Assembly: GCA_936924635.1 (NCBI GenBank)
Contig: CAKZHP010000134.1
Span: 1 to 64,000 of the forward strand
Reading direction: 5' to 3'
DNA: 64,000 bases
Source: an uncultured Propionibacteriaceae bacterium
Lineage (GTDB): Bacteria; Actinomycetota; Actinomycetes; Propionibacteriales; Propionibacteriaceae
In this document: one piece after another, positions 52,777-61,650 of the stretch
How positions within the stretch are numbered: position 1 is the stretch's first letter
How the letters are laid out: each line of letters begins with the position of its first letter
The notes under the pieces: model-generated
Databases searched by the model: none
Seen by the model: only the letters and a program-made list of their open reading frames with translations
Told to the model about the DNA's origin: nothing
Position numbers and translations under genes: made by a program

Positions 52777-53714
52777 CAGCTCTTCACCTTCGGCATCGTC
52801 ACCGTGGTCGTGCCCGAGAGGGTCTCCCAGGGCACCTGGTCTGGCAGGTGCGACTCGTAGGTCGCGAGGAGCCCGTCGGCGTACGGACCTGCGTACGTGC
52901 CGTCGAGCAGCCTCGGCAGCGCCTCCTCGGTGAAGCGCTGCCAGGACTCCTTCTCGGCGCCCGGCACGATCGGGTAGAACAGGCAGCCGACCGCGCGGGC
53001 GGCGTCGCGGTCACCCGGGGCGTCGCCGATGAGCATGATCCGCGCGGGGTCGTACTTGCCGGTCGCCGCGTACTGCACGTGCTGCGCCTTCGAGCCCATC
53101 TCCTGGCCGGCGATGACCTTCATGTACGGGGCGAGGCCGTGCTCGTTCCACTCCCGGATCAGCGCCTCCATGGGGGTCGCCGAGACGGTCATGCAGTCGA
53201 CGTCCGGCTGCATGGCGACGATCGCCTCGCGTACGCCCGGGAACGGCCCGCACCCGTGCACCATGTCGGCGATGGCCGCGTTCACGCCGTTGCCCCAGCG
53301 GATCGCGCGGGCGATGGTGTCGGACGGGTTCTCCTTGGCGAAGGCGGCGATGCCGGCGTCGCTGAGCGGGTACGGCGACTCGATGAACTGCGTCAGCTCG
53401 GGGTAGTCGGGGATGGTGACGCCGCGCTCGGCGACCTCCGTGCGGTCGCGCAGCAGGTCGAGCACCTGGCGCAGCGCCAGCCAGCGGTTGAGGCCGCGGG
53501 TGACCGAGTGCAGGTTCGTGAAGATCGCGGTCTCGCGAGCCAGGGTGGAGACGGGCTGCAGGTCCCAGAACCGGATGGTGCACGGCGTGAAGCACTCGTA
53601 GTGCTTGATGTCCATGGCGTCGAACGCGCAGCCGTCGGAGTCGATCCCGACGAAGACGTCGTGCTCGGGCACGAAGTCGGTGAGCACGCTCGCCGCGGCG
53701 AGGATCTCGGTCAC
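52776..53714 (-). CDS. HAD-superfamily hydrolase
   Basis: 312 residues. HAD motif I is VFVGIDSDGCAFD (nucleophile Asp with D-x-D), motif II is MTVSATPMEALIREW, the Lys of motif III is in MGSKAQHVQYAA, and motif IV is IMLIGDAPGDRDAARA. A phosphatase acting on a small phosphorylated sugar is likely, given the coupled GH3 gene. The GTG at 53714 has GAGGAAGG upstream. First gene of the HAD-GH3 pair. Confidence 0.85.
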   Translation of the reverse strand: MTEILAAASVLTDFVPEHDVFVGIDSDGCAFDAMDIKHYECFTPCTIRFWDLQPVSTLARETAIFTNLHSVTRGLNRWLALRQVLDLLRDRTEVAERGVTIPDYPELTQFIESPYPLSDAGIAAFAKENPSDTIARAIRWGNGVNAAIADMVHGCGPFPGVREAIVAMQPDVDCMTVSATPMEALIREWNEHGLAPYMKVIAGQEMGSKAQHVQYAATGKYDPARIMLIGDAPGDRDAARAVGCLFYPIVPGAEKESWQRFTEEALPRLLDGTYAGPYADGLLATYESHLPDQVPWETLSGTTTVTMPKVKS

Positions 53715-53834
53715 GGCGCTGCCTTCCTCGGGATGTCGGTGAGGGCAGTCTCCACCGGTGAGTGGGGGCAGCCCCGTGGTTGCAGCGCCTTGCCACCCGG
53801 GCGCGGGAAGGGTCTCCCGGGGCTGGTCACGGGG

Positions 53835-53919
53835 GTGACCTGCACAACCGGTGCGCCTACGTGCGCTGGTCCCCTCTGGGGCGAGCAACGCCGCTGTTCG
53901 CACCGGTTGTGCAGGTCAC
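53835..53919. repeat. large inverted repeat with 21-bp perfect arms
   Basis: Left arm 53835-53855 (begins GTGACCTGCACAACCGG) and right arm 53899-53919 (ends CCGGTTGTGCAGGTCAC) are exact reverse complements around a 43-nt loop. A further palindrome GGTCACGTGACC (53914-53925) overlaps the right arm. It lies between the stop of the minus-strand membrane-protein gene (53936) and the HAD gene start (53714), so it could be a terminator, a protein-binding hairpin or a small mobile repeat. Confidence 0.8.
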
Positions 53920-53935
53920 GTGACCGAGTCCTGGC

Positions 53936-55276
53936 TTAGTGGGTGTTCCAGGTGACCTTGCTGGACCCGTCGCTGTAGGTGAGCTTGAACGCGTCGCTGC
54001 CCTGGATGAAGGAGTCAGGGGTGGCGAACGAGAGGAACCCCTCGCTGCACTGACCAGCAGCGATCGGGCCGGTCTTGATGGCGGGCTGGTAGCTGGTGCC
54101 GGTCGCCCGGGCCGCCTGCTGCCCCTTGGTGTTGCTGAGCGTCCACGCGGCGGGATCGACGGTGCTGGCCGCGCTCGTCGCGCACATCTTCACCCAGTAG
54201 CCGGACACCCCCTGGATCCGGCTGGCGGCGTTCGGCGGCTCGGTCACGGCCACGGTGAGCGCAGGCAGTGTCGCGGCGCCCTTGCCGGGCAGGGTGGTCT
54301 GCACGGGCGCGGGAGCGGTGGAGGCAAGGCGGGTCGTGGCAGCCGTGGTCGCGGGCTGGGTGGTCTGCGCGGGCTGCGTGGTGGCCGGTGCCGTGGTGGC
54401 CGGGGCCGTCGCGGTGGCCGTCGTCACCGGGGCCGTGGTCGCCGGGGCCACGGTCGCGGGGGCGGTGGTCGGCGCCTGCGTCGTGGCCGGCTGGGTCGCG
54501 GGCTGCGTGGAGACCGGCGGCGCAGAGGCGGGCTGGGGGGGCGCAGGCGCCGGGGCCGTACTGGCGGGGTTGGCGGTCGTGGGCGCGGGGTCGCGCGTGA
54601 ACCACCAGGCGGCGAGGACGATGAGCGCCAGCACCACCAGGCCGACGATCACGGGGACGGCGTTGGAGCGCCGCGCAGGGTCGTCGCCGCTCACGGGCGG
54701 GGGCGGAGTGGTGCCGCCGGGCGGGGTGGCGGCGGCGTACGGGGTCGGGGCTGCCGGCTCGGCCGGGACCGCATCCGGGTCGATCGGCCCCGCGGCGGCC
54801 ACCGGGTCGTCGGCGTCGGCGAGCCGCCGGGCCGCGACGGGCTCATCCGGGTCGACGGCAGGCATGGCCCTGGTCGCAACGGGATCAGCCGGCACCAGCT
54901 GGGTCGCGTCAGGGTCAGCAGCGGCCATGGCCCGGGTCGCGGCCGCGTCGTCCGGCACCACCTGGGTCGCGTCAGGGTCGGCGGCCGACATCGCCTGGGT
55001 GGCGTCGGAAGCGTCCGAGTCGCGCCACAGGTCCTGCGGCATCGCCTGCGTGGCAGCGAGGTCGTCGGCCTGTGCGTGCCGGGCACCGGGGGCCGAGGCG
55101 CCGGTCCCGACGCCGCGGGCCGCGTCGCCGTCGGCCAGCACTGCCGGCATCTGCTGAGTCTCGGGCAGGTCGTCCGAGCCGGCCGGGGCTGGGGACGGCT
55201 GGGCTCTGTGCTGGATGCGCATCTCCTCCGGCTCGGGCTCGCGGGCACGGCGCGGGGTGGGCGGGTTCTCAGACAT
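53936..55276 (-). CDS. single-pass membrane protein with Thr repeats and Pro/Thr-rich external stalk
   Basis: 446 residues. The cytoplasmic part (1-190) carries repeated short words around threonine: ETQQMP, ATQAMP, ATQAMS, ATQVVP, ATRAMA, ATQLVP, ATRAMP, usually preceded by Asp. Then comes one transmembrane helix (VPVIVGLVVLALIVLAAWWF), a long external linker of Thr/Ala/Pro repeats (APTTAPATVAPATTAPV), and a C-terminal beta domain with three Cys (MCATSAASTVDPAAW, QCSEGFLSF). The Thr repeats look like sites for Ser/Thr kinases and FHA readers. The family is not recognised. GAGGAGG lies 5 nt upstream of the ATG. Confidence 0.82.
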   Translation of the reverse strand: MSENPPTPRRAREPEPEEMRIQHRAQPSPAPAGSDDLPETQQMPAVLADGDAARGVGTGASAPGARHAQADDLAATQAMPQDLWRDSDASDATQAMSAADPDATQVVPDDAAATRAMAAADPDATQLVPADPVATRAMPAVDPDEPVAARRLADADDPVAAAGPIDPDAVPAEPAAPTPYAAATPPGGTTPPPPVSGDDPARRSNAVPVIVGLVVLALIVLAAWWFTRDPAPTTANPASTAPAPAPPQPASAPPVSTQPATQPATTQAPTTAPATVAPATTAPVTTATATAPATTAPATTQPAQTTQPATTAATTRLASTAPAPVQTTLPGKGAATLPALTVAVTEPPNAASRIQGVSGYWVKMCATSAASTVDPAAWTLSNTKGQQAARATGTSYQPAIKTGPIAAGQCSEGFLSFATPDSFIQGSDAFKLTYSDGSSKVTWNTH

Positions 55277-55692
55277 GAAACCTCCTCGGTTCGTACCGAA
55301 TCTCTCACTGTCTAGGGTCTTCGGCCAGCAGGACACGACTACCGGCGCCTGGTGTCCAGAGGTCGCAGGAGGGTCCCGCCCGCCGCAGGTCGCCGGTTGG
55401 CCGCCGGGTGCCGTCGAGGCTGAGGGAAGCAGCTGGTGCGCGCCACGGAGGCCAGGGCAGCAGCATCCTGCGGACTGGGCGTCGGGCGTACCTCGGCGAG
55501 GCGGGCTCGACGGGCACCGGCGTCGGCAGGAGCGACGCGCAGCGGCCGGTCAACGAGATCAGGGACACGGAGTCGCCTGCGACAAGGTGCAGCACCGTTC
55601 TCGGTACCCGATCGAGCGGTCGTGGCCGGTCGGCGCACAGTGGCACGGCGTTCCTCGTACCGCACGCGGCGGGTTTGTGGGAGGGTGACCCC
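55277..55692. other. 416-bp intergenic region
   Basis: Contains the promoter region of the membrane-protein gene with the palindrome TTCGTACCGAA (55290-55300). A weak family A right-arm-like sequence lies near 55610-55638. No gene is supported. Confidence 0.4.
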
Positions 55693-56175
55693 ATGGCCCC
55701 ACGCACGGTGCACTACGTGTTCGCACACCGCGTTCTTCGCGACATCGCCCTCGACCCCAACGTCGACCTCCTGGAGGAGGCGACCGAGGTCGACCTGGGG
55801 CCGAAGCTCGCGGACATCTGGGCCGACCTCAACGAGCGCGTTCCCGAGGAGAGCAAGATCCCGGGCGACGGGCTCGCCGCCTACGTCGTGCAGCGTCCCG
55901 ACTACGCCGCCGTGCTGGTCACCATGCCCGAGCCGCAGCAACCCGCCGAGGCGTACGCGACCATGGTCGTCAGTGGGCCTGACGAGACGCAGACGTTGTA
56001 CTACACGTGGGAGTACGGCCACGACACCGCCACCGGTGAGCCCGCCGCGTTCCTCTGCGGCTGGGGCCAGGACCCGCACGGCGCCGGCACCACGCACTAC
56101 AACTACGGATCCCGCGACAACACCTCCATCGACACCTTCGTCGACGAGGTCGGCAAGCACATCACCGAGTCCTGA
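55693..56175 (+). CDS. conserved-looking protein of unknown function
   Basis: 160 residues, acidic, soluble. HYVFAHRVLRDIALDPNVDL opens a helical part; TQTLYYTWEYGHDTATGEPA and AAFLCGWGQDPHGAGTTHYN suggest a beta-rich second half. GGGAGG lies 8 nt upstream of the ATG. No motif or family is recognised. Confidence 0.65.
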   Translation: MAPRTVHYVFAHRVLRDIALDPNVDLLEEATEVDLGPKLADIWADLNERVPEESKIPGDGLAAYVVQRPDYAAVLVTMPEPQQPAEAYATMVVSGPDETQTLYYTWEYGHDTATGEPAAFLCGWGQDPHGAGTTHYNYGSRDNTSIDTFVDEVGKHITES

Positions 56176-56406
56176 GCGACCCGCGGTCGGGGCGCTGACC
56201 CGACCTGATCGCGCGTCAGTACGAGCTCGTACGCGTTGTCGACAGATGGCGCCCCGCGCTCTCGCGGCTGAGTGAGAGACGTGGTCTCGACGCGTCGTGG
56301 CTTGCCGCACCTGATTCCTCGGCGATCCAGCGCGGGTACGGCCGCGTACGGCATGCAGGGACTCACCCCGGCAAGGGGATGCAGTGCGTCGCCGTGGGGG
56401 CGCGCC

Positions 56407-56412
56407 TAGGTT
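56407..56412 (+). promoter_or_regulatory. -10 box TAGGTT for leaderless start
   Basis: TAGGTT ends 6 nt before the ATG at 56419. Confidence 0.5.
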
Positions 56413-56418
56413 GAGGTC

Positions 56419-57237
56419 ATGGACACGTTCGAGCGCCAGGGACTCCGTTTCGACGTCCGCGACGGAGGCCCCCGGGACGGAGCGGTCGTCGTGCTCCTGC
56501 ACGGGTTCCCCCAGGACGCCTCGAGCTGGCGCGAGGTCGAGCCGGTGCTCCACGAGGCGGGGCTGCGCACACTGGCGCCCGACCAGCGCGGGTACTCGCC
56601 AGCGGCGTCGCCGTCAGGCACGGAGGCGTACACGATCACCGAGCTGGTCGACGACGTCGTCGCGCTGATGGACGAGGCCGGGGCCGACCAGGTGGCCCTC
56701 GTGGGCCATGACTGGGGCGGGGCGGTCGCCTGGGCGGCGGCGACCCTGCACCCGCAGCGGGTCGCGACGCTGACGGTGCTGTCGACGCCTCACCCGGCCG
56801 CGCTGAGACGAGCGAACCGGAGGCCGTCGCAGTGGCTGCGCGGCTGGTACCGCACGTTCTTCCAGCTGCCCCGGATCCCTGAGCGGCTGCTCGCCGGGCG
56901 GGTCGGCGCGATGATGCAGCGCGACCAGGTGCCGGGCGCGGAGGCGTACGGGCGTCGCTTCGCCAGCCCGGAGTCGCTGCACGGCCCGATCACCTGGTAC
57001 CGCGCCAACCGTGGTCTGGGAGCCGACGTCATGGACCAGCCGGTTCGGGTGCCCACGACGTACGTGTGGGGTTCTCACGACACGGCTCTGCGCCGCAGGG
57101 CGGCCGAGCTGACGCGTGAGTACGTCGCCGCCGAGTACAGGTTCGTGGAGCTCGACGCCGACCACTGGCTGCCCGACAAGGAGCCCTCTCGGGTCGCCGC
57201 GGAGATCATCAGTCGCAGCACCGAGCACCCCGTCTGA
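56419..57237 (+). CDS. alpha/beta hydrolase, epoxide-hydrolase type
   Basis: 272 residues. Oxyanion motif VVLLHGFPQDASSWREV, nucleophile Asp in ALVGHDWGGAVAWAAA, VYVWGSHDTALRRRA-like acid region (TTYVWGSHDTALRRRA), and general-base His in ELDADHWLPDKEP. The Asp nucleophile points to epoxide hydrolase or haloalkane-dehalogenase-like chemistry rather than an esterase. Leaderless ATG start. Confidence 0.88.
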   Translation: MDTFERQGLRFDVRDGGPRDGAVVVLLHGFPQDASSWREVEPVLHEAGLRTLAPDQRGYSPAASPSGTEAYTITELVDDVVALMDEAGADQVALVGHDWGGAVAWAAATLHPQRVATLTVLSTPHPAALRRANRRPSQWLRGWYRTFFQLPRIPERLLAGRVGAMMQRDQVPGAEAYGRRFASPESLHGPITWYRANRGLGADVMDQPVRVPTTYVWGSHDTALRRRAAELTREYVAAEYRFVELDADHWLPDKEPSRVAAEIISRSTEHPV

Positions 57238-57258
57238 ACCATGCCGCGCCGGGCGGGA

Positions 57259-57306
57259 CCTCCGTCGCCGCAGGGCGACGGAGGCCCAAAGCCCGGGTTT
57301 TCGGGC
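57259..57306. terminator. bidirectional terminator hairpins
   Basis: Perfect stem CCTCCGTCGCC / GGCGACGGAGG (57259-57284), then GCCCG-GGTTTT-CGGGC (57291-57306), between the convergent hydrolase and RidA genes. Confidence 0.65.
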
Positions 57307-57308
57307 GA

Positions 57309-57710
57309 TCAGGCGACGGCCGTGCCCTCCAGCTCGACCATCAGGCCGGGGATCGCCAGCCGGGTCACGCCGAGCATCGTGGTGGACGGCGCGGCTCCGG
57401 CCTCGGCCAGGCGGCCCGCCAGGACGCCGTAGTGCTGGAGCAGCAGGTCGACGTCGGTGGCGTACACGGTGAGCCGCACCAGGTCACCGAGCCCCATGCC
57501 CGCGCCCTCCAGCACAGCCACCAGGTTGTCGAGGCTCAGCGCGAGCTGGCCCGCCATGTCACCCTCGTGCTGCGGGCTACCGTCTGCCGCCGTCGCGGTC
57601 TGCCCGGAGCAGTAGAGCGTGCGGGTCCGGCCCGTCACCAGCTCCCCCTGGTTGAAGCCCATGGGCAGCGACCACGTCACCGGGTTGATGGCGGTTCGTT
57701 CGACAGTCAT
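57309..57710 (-). CDS. RidA-family protein (enamine/imine deaminase-like)
   Basis: 133 residues. TLYCSGQTATAADGSP, DMAGQLALSLDNLVAVLEGA, LVRLTVYATDVDLLLQHY and STTMLGVTRLAIPGLMVELE follow the RidA trimer fold. The Arg that binds the carboxylate of 2-aminoacrylate-type substrates appears in VTRLAIPG, as in canonical RidA. AGGAGA lies 6 nt upstream of the ATG. Divergent from the WYL regulator, its probable controller. Confidence 0.88.
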   Translation of the reverse strand: MTVERTAINPVTWSLPMGFNQGELVTGRTRTLYCSGQTATAADGSPQHEGDMAGQLALSLDNLVAVLEGAGMGLGDLVRLTVYATDVDLLLQHYGVLAGRLAEAGAAPSTTMLGVTRLAIPGLMVELEGTAVA

Positions 57711-57801
57711 GTTCGTCTCCTGCTGGTCGTGGGGCACGGCCCCGTCACGAGCGCCGTACGGCGCCTCCGCCCCGACAGTTCCGCATCATCCCGCCATCTC
57801 C

Positions 57802-57819
57802 TGTCGTGTTTTGCTGACA
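57802..57819. promoter_or_regulatory. candidate WYL-regulator operator TGTC-N10-GACA
   Basis: TGTC and GACA flank 10 nt, 11 bp upstream of the WYL gene start, within the divergent promoter shared with the RidA gene. Confidence 0.4.
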
Positions 57820-57829
57820 TTCTTCGCAG

Positions 57830-58783
57830 GTGCGCGCCGACCGTCTCGTGTCCCTCGTGCTGCTGCTGCGTCAGCGCGGGCAGATGACCGCCGATGCGAT
57901 CGCCGCCGAGCTGGAGGTCTCGCCACGGACGGTCCTCCGCGACATCGAGGCCCTGTCGGTGGCCGGGGTCCCGGTGTATGCCGAGCGCGGCCGCCACGGC
58001 GGGTACGCGCTCCTGCCCGGCTTTCGCACCGAGCTGACCGGGCTCACGCCCGAGGAGGCCGTGGCGCTGCTCACGAGCGGGTCGCACCACGCGCTCGGCC
58101 TCGGAGCCGCCCTGGCGTCGGCGATGCGCAAGGTGGTGGACGCCCTGCCAGAGGGCGGTCAGCGCGCGGCCAGCGCGGCTGCCGAGCGGATGCTCGTGGA
58201 CCCTGGCCCCGCCCTGCTCCCCGACCGGCACGCCGAGCACGTATCGACGGAGGTCCTCGCTGAGGTGCGCCGCGCCGTGCTGGGCGGCACGCGGCTGCGC
58301 ATCGAGTACGCAGCGGCGGGCCAACCTCCCCGTACCCGCACCGTGGACCCGCTGGGCCTGGTGAGCGTACGCACCCGCGCCTACCTGCTGGCGACGCGCA
58401 GGGGCGAGAACCGTACGTACCGTCTCTCGCGCATCGCGGCTGCCCAGTCGCTGCCCGAGCCAGCCGATCGCCCGGCTGGCATCGACCTCGCGCGGCTCTG
58501 GCAGGAGCGGTGCGCGTCGTTCCTGTCGGAGGGGCACATCACCGTGCGCGTACGCGTCGACGCGACCCGTCAGGAGCAGCTGATCGCGTCAGCCGAGGCC
58601 GTACGCATCGTGGCCATCGAGCCGGACGGCCGGCTGCTGCTCGACGTGACCTACCAGGACCTGTGGCACGCCGAGTGGTCGCTGTGGCAGCTCGGCGCGC
58701 AGGCCGAGGCGCTCGAGCCGCAGGCGCTGCGCGACGCCCTGCGGGAGCGGGCGCGAGCGGTCGTTGGCGTCTACGAGGGCTGA
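57830..58783 (+). CDS. HTH-WYL transcriptional regulator (YafY type)
   Basis: 317 residues. N-terminal winged helix (RLVSLVLLLRQRGQMTADAI, LEVSPRTVLRDIEALSVAGV, VYAERGRHGGYALLPG), then the WYL domain (RLRIEYAAAGQPPRTRTVDP, LGLVSVRTRAYLLATRRGEN, RTYRLSRI) and a C-terminal WCX extension. Binds a ligand or nucleic acid through the WYL domain. The GTG start at 57830 is at the family's usual position. Probably controls the divergent ridA-like gene. Confidence 0.9.
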   Translation: MRADRLVSLVLLLRQRGQMTADAIAAELEVSPRTVLRDIEALSVAGVPVYAERGRHGGYALLPGFRTELTGLTPEEAVALLTSGSHHALGLGAALASAMRKVVDALPEGGQRAASAAAERMLVDPGPALLPDRHAEHVSTEVLAEVRRAVLGGTRLRIEYAAAGQPPRTRTVDPLGLVSVRTRAYLLATRRGENRTYRLSRIAAAQSLPEPADRPAGIDLARLWQERCASFLSEGHITVRVRVDATRQEQLIASAEAVRIVAIEPDGRLLLDVTYQDLWHAEWSLWQLGAQAEALEPQALRDALRERARAVVGVYEG

Positions 58784-58786
58784 CGG

Positions 58787-59191
58787 TCAGCCGAACTCGC
58801 CGTCGTACGCCTCCCGCGCCCGCTCCACCTCCACCATGTGCTCCTCGGCCCACCGCTTCAGGTGCCGGATGGGCTGGAGCAACGACCGGCCCAGCGGCGT
58901 GAGCCGGTAGTCGACGCGCACCGGCACCGACGGCGTCACCTCGCGCTCGACCAGCCCGTCGCGCTCCAGGGAGCGAAGAGTCTGGGTGAGCATCTTCTGA
59001 CTGACCCCGGCGAGCTGCCGCGAGATCTCGGAGTACCGCATGGTGCCGTTCTCCCCCAGCGCCGACAGGGTCAGCGTCACCCACTTGTCGGCGATGCGGT
59101 CGAGCAGCTTGCGGCTGGGGCAGGTGGCCAGGAAGGCATCGAAGTCGATGCGGGCCTGCTCGTTCTTCTGGGCTGCGGTCATCGTCGCCAT
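58787..59191 (-). CDS. HxlR-family transcriptional regulator
   Basis: 134 residues. CPSRKLLDRIADKWVTLTLS (the single Cys typical of HxlR sensors), ENGTMRYSEISRQLAGVSQK, MLTQTLRSLERDGLVEREVT and VRVDYRLTPLGRSLLQPIRH. AGGAGG lies 5 nt upstream of the ATG. Divergent from a quinone-oxidoreductase-like gene; the two form a typical quinone or aldehyde stress unit. Confidence 0.9.
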   Translation of the reverse strand: MATMTAAQKNEQARIDFDAFLATCPSRKLLDRIADKWVTLTLSALGENGTMRYSEISRQLAGVSQKMLTQTLRSLERDGLVEREVTPSVPVRVDYRLTPLGRSLLQPIRHLKRWAEEHMVEVERAREAYDGEFG

Positions 59192-59219
59192 GCTTACCTC
59201 CTGGTGCGTATCCGACCTT

Positions 59220-59233
59220 GAAGTTGGCACTTC
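59220..59233. promoter_or_regulatory. candidate HxlR operator GAAGT-N4-ACTTC
   Basis: GAAGT and ACTTC form a perfect 5-bp inverted repeat 4 nt apart in the divergent promoter between the HxlR and oxidoreductase genes. Confidence 0.45.
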
Positions 59234-59297
59234 CTCTTGGGGAGCAACGCGTTCATCTTAGAGATACGTCCTAGTGGAGACAACGAAAGGAACCATC

Positions 59298-60191
59298 ATG
59301 CGTGCACTCATCGCCCGCCCGGGCACCCCCGTCCCGCAGCTCGTCGAGGTCGCGGACCCCACCCCCGGCCCAGGTGAGGTCGCCATCCGCACCACCGCCG
59401 CCACGGTGAACCCCGTCGATGTCAACGTCGCGTCCGGAGCCGCCCGGGAGCTCTTCGGGCTTGTCGGCGACGTCGGTCTGGGCTGGGACTTCTCCGGCAC
59501 CGTCGTCGCCGTGGGCGCGGACGTCGCCACGGTGCGTACGGGCCAGCGGGTCGCCGCCGTGACCACCGACCTGAACCAGCTGACCCGCGCCCACGCCGAG
59601 GTCGTGGTGGTGCCCGCCCCCTCCGTCGCCGCCGTGCCCGACGGTCTCGACGACGCGGCGGCGGCCACGGTCTCGCTCAACGCCCTCACAGCCGCCCAGA
59701 TCGTCGACCTGCTCGGCGCCAGCGACGGACGCACTCTGCTGGTCACCGGGGCCGCCGGCGCCGTGGGCGGGTACGTGCTGGTGCTCGCCGCCGACGCCGG
59801 CTGGCAGGTGACCGGCTTGGCTCGTGAGACTGACCGCGACTTCGTCACCGGCACCGGCGCCCGCCTGGTGACGGAGCTGCCCGAACGGGCGTACGACGCC
59901 GTGGCCGACGCCGGCGCGCTGCAGCAGGACGGGATCGGGGCGGTCGTCGACTCCGGGGTCTTCGTGGGCGTGCTGCCGCCGCTGCCGGTCCCGTCGGAGC
60001 GCGGCATCGAGGTGAAGGCTGTCTTCGTGCAGCCCGACGGCGCCCGGCTGGCAGGTCTTCTGGAAAGGTCGGTGACCGGCGAGCTGGGCGTGCGCGTCGC
60101 GCAGACCGTGCCGTTCGAGGACTACCAGGAGGCGTACGACGCCGTGGCCGTCCCGCACGGCCGCCGGGGGCGGGTGGTCCTCACCTTCTGA
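59298..60191 (+). CDS. quinone-oxidoreductase-like MDR dehydrogenase
   Basis: 297 residues, zinc-free medium-chain dehydrogenase. GEVAIRTTAATVNPVDVNVA, GWDFSGTVVAVGADVATVRT, the Rossmann loop LLVTGAAGAVGGYVLVLAAD and the C-terminal GRRGRVVLTF. The zinc ligands of alcohol dehydrogenases are absent, so NADPH:quinone reduction is likely. AAAGGAA lies 6 nt upstream of the ATG. Divergently controlled by the HxlR gene. Confidence 0.9.
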   Translation: MRALIARPGTPVPQLVEVADPTPGPGEVAIRTTAATVNPVDVNVASGAARELFGLVGDVGLGWDFSGTVVAVGADVATVRTGQRVAAVTTDLNQLTRAHAEVVVVPAPSVAAVPDGLDDAAAATVSLNALTAAQIVDLLGASDGRTLLVTGAAGAVGGYVLVLAADAGWQVTGLARETDRDFVTGTGARLVTELPERAYDAVADAGALQQDGIGAVVDSGVFVGVLPPLPVPSERGIEVKAVFVQPDGARLAGLLERSVTGELGVRVAQTVPFEDYQEAYDAVAVPHGRRGRVVLTF

Positions 60192-60751
60192 GCACTGTCG
60201 GCCGCGCGGTCGTGGGGGCGGGCCACCGCCCGCATGGTCGCCGGGGCCTTGCCCTCACGTTCGGGGTGCACGGGCCACCACGCCGCCCAGGGCCGCTGGC
60301 CCCCACGGTCACGGGGCCGATGGTCCTCACCTTCCGAGTGCGTCGGCCCCGCACCGTCACAGGGACGGGACCGTCACCGGGGTCGAAGGGCCTCGCCTCC
60401 CGAGCACAACGGCCCCCACCGACACAGGGACGGAACCGTCACCGGGGTCGAGGGGCCTCGCCTCCCGAGCACAACGGCCCCCACCGACACAGGGACGGAA
60501 CCGCACACGGTCGCAGGGGCCGATGGTCCTTACGTCCGAGCTTTCGGCCCGCCGCCCTCCGGGGTGGCGGGCTCGTCGGCGCGTCTGGCCCGGTGGCGTA
60601 CGGCTGGATCCCCGTCGACGGCGAGTGATCGGCGCGTTACAGAGTGGGGTGGGGCGATGCGAGTCCCGGACGAGGCGCAGGTGCCGTCCGGAGTCGGGGT
60701 GGACGAGCCCGACAACCGGCGCCGTCGTCGCGGGGAGCTGCTGCGTCGCAT
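60192..60751. repeat. 560-bp intergenic region with a 65-bp tandem repeat
   Basis: The core at about 60357-60515 contains 2.5 copies with period 65 (CCGTCACCGGGGTCGA at 60371 and 60436, then CCGCACACGG at 60501); copies 1 and 2 differ by only a few bases. Flanking parts repeat shorter words (GGGGCCGATGGTCCT at two places). No family A arms and no gene are supported here. Confidence 0.7.
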
Positions 60752-61554
60752 CTAGAGGAGCTGGCGCGCCAGGGCGACCAGCGCCACCACGACGATGACA
60801 CCGCGCAGCGCGTTCTGGGCAGTCGCTTGGCGACGTGCGTGCCGAGGTACCCGCCGGCGAGCGAGCCGGTCGCGATCGCGAGGACGGCGGGCCAGACGAT
60901 CACGGCGCTCAAGACGAGGTGCGCGACGACGTACACCGTGGCGGCCGTCGCGTTGACCAGAAGCCCCAACAGGTTCTTGACGGCGTTGATGCTGGTCATC
61001 GGCCGGCCGGTGAATGCGCCGATGATGCCGAGGTAGATGATCCCCTGGGCCGCGGTGAAGTAGCCGCCGTACATCGATGCGGCACCCATCGCTGAGAGCA
61101 GCCCCGGAGACCGGTAGACCGCGCTGGCGTCGGGCTCGGCAAGGCCCGCGTCGGCCGCCCGGCGCTCGCGACGGGCGCCCACCGCCCGGCTGATGCGCGG
61201 CTGGAACACCACCAGACCCAGGGCGACGACGATCAGGACCGGCACCACGACACGGAGTGCGCTGCCTGGCGAGACCAGGAGCAGGCGGACCCGATGGACG
61301 AGCCCACGAGCGTGGTGACCAGCAGCGGGCCGATCCGGTTGGCGCGCTCCGCAGCGATCTCGCGGCGGTAGCCCACGACGGATCCGATCGTCGAGAACAA
61401 CATCCCGATGGTGTTGCTGCGGACCGCGGCGCCGGGGGACGCCGAGCGCCAGGAGAACCGGCAGCGTGAGCAGGGACCCCGAGCCGACCGCGCTGTTGAT
61501 CGTGCTCGCGAGCACACCCATGACCGCCAGCAGCAGGAGGTCGGTCGTCTCCAC
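60752..61554 (-). pseudogene. TauE/SafE-type sulfite/anion exporter with three frame breaks
   Basis: Read in segments from GTG 61554: LLLAVMGVLASTINSAVGSG in frame one; VRSNTIGMLFSTIGSVVGYR and IGPLLVTTLVGSSIGSA in a second; then back to the first for LLLVSPGSALRVVVPVLIVV, MYGGYFTAAQGIIYLGIIG and YLGTHVAKRLP; and finally NALRGVIVVVALVALARQLL in the third to the TAG at 60752. One extra C (near 61440) and two missing C (near 61270 and 60825) explain all three shifts. The restored protein is a normal TauE-family length. Probable sequencing errors or a fresh pseudogene. Confidence 0.72.
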
Positions 61555-61650
61555 GCTGCTTCTTTCTCGTCTCCGGCTCGTCCGGGGCGCACGCTCATCC
61601 CAGTGGCCACTCATCAGTGGTTTACGCACCGGCTGTCGGACTCGACGCGG

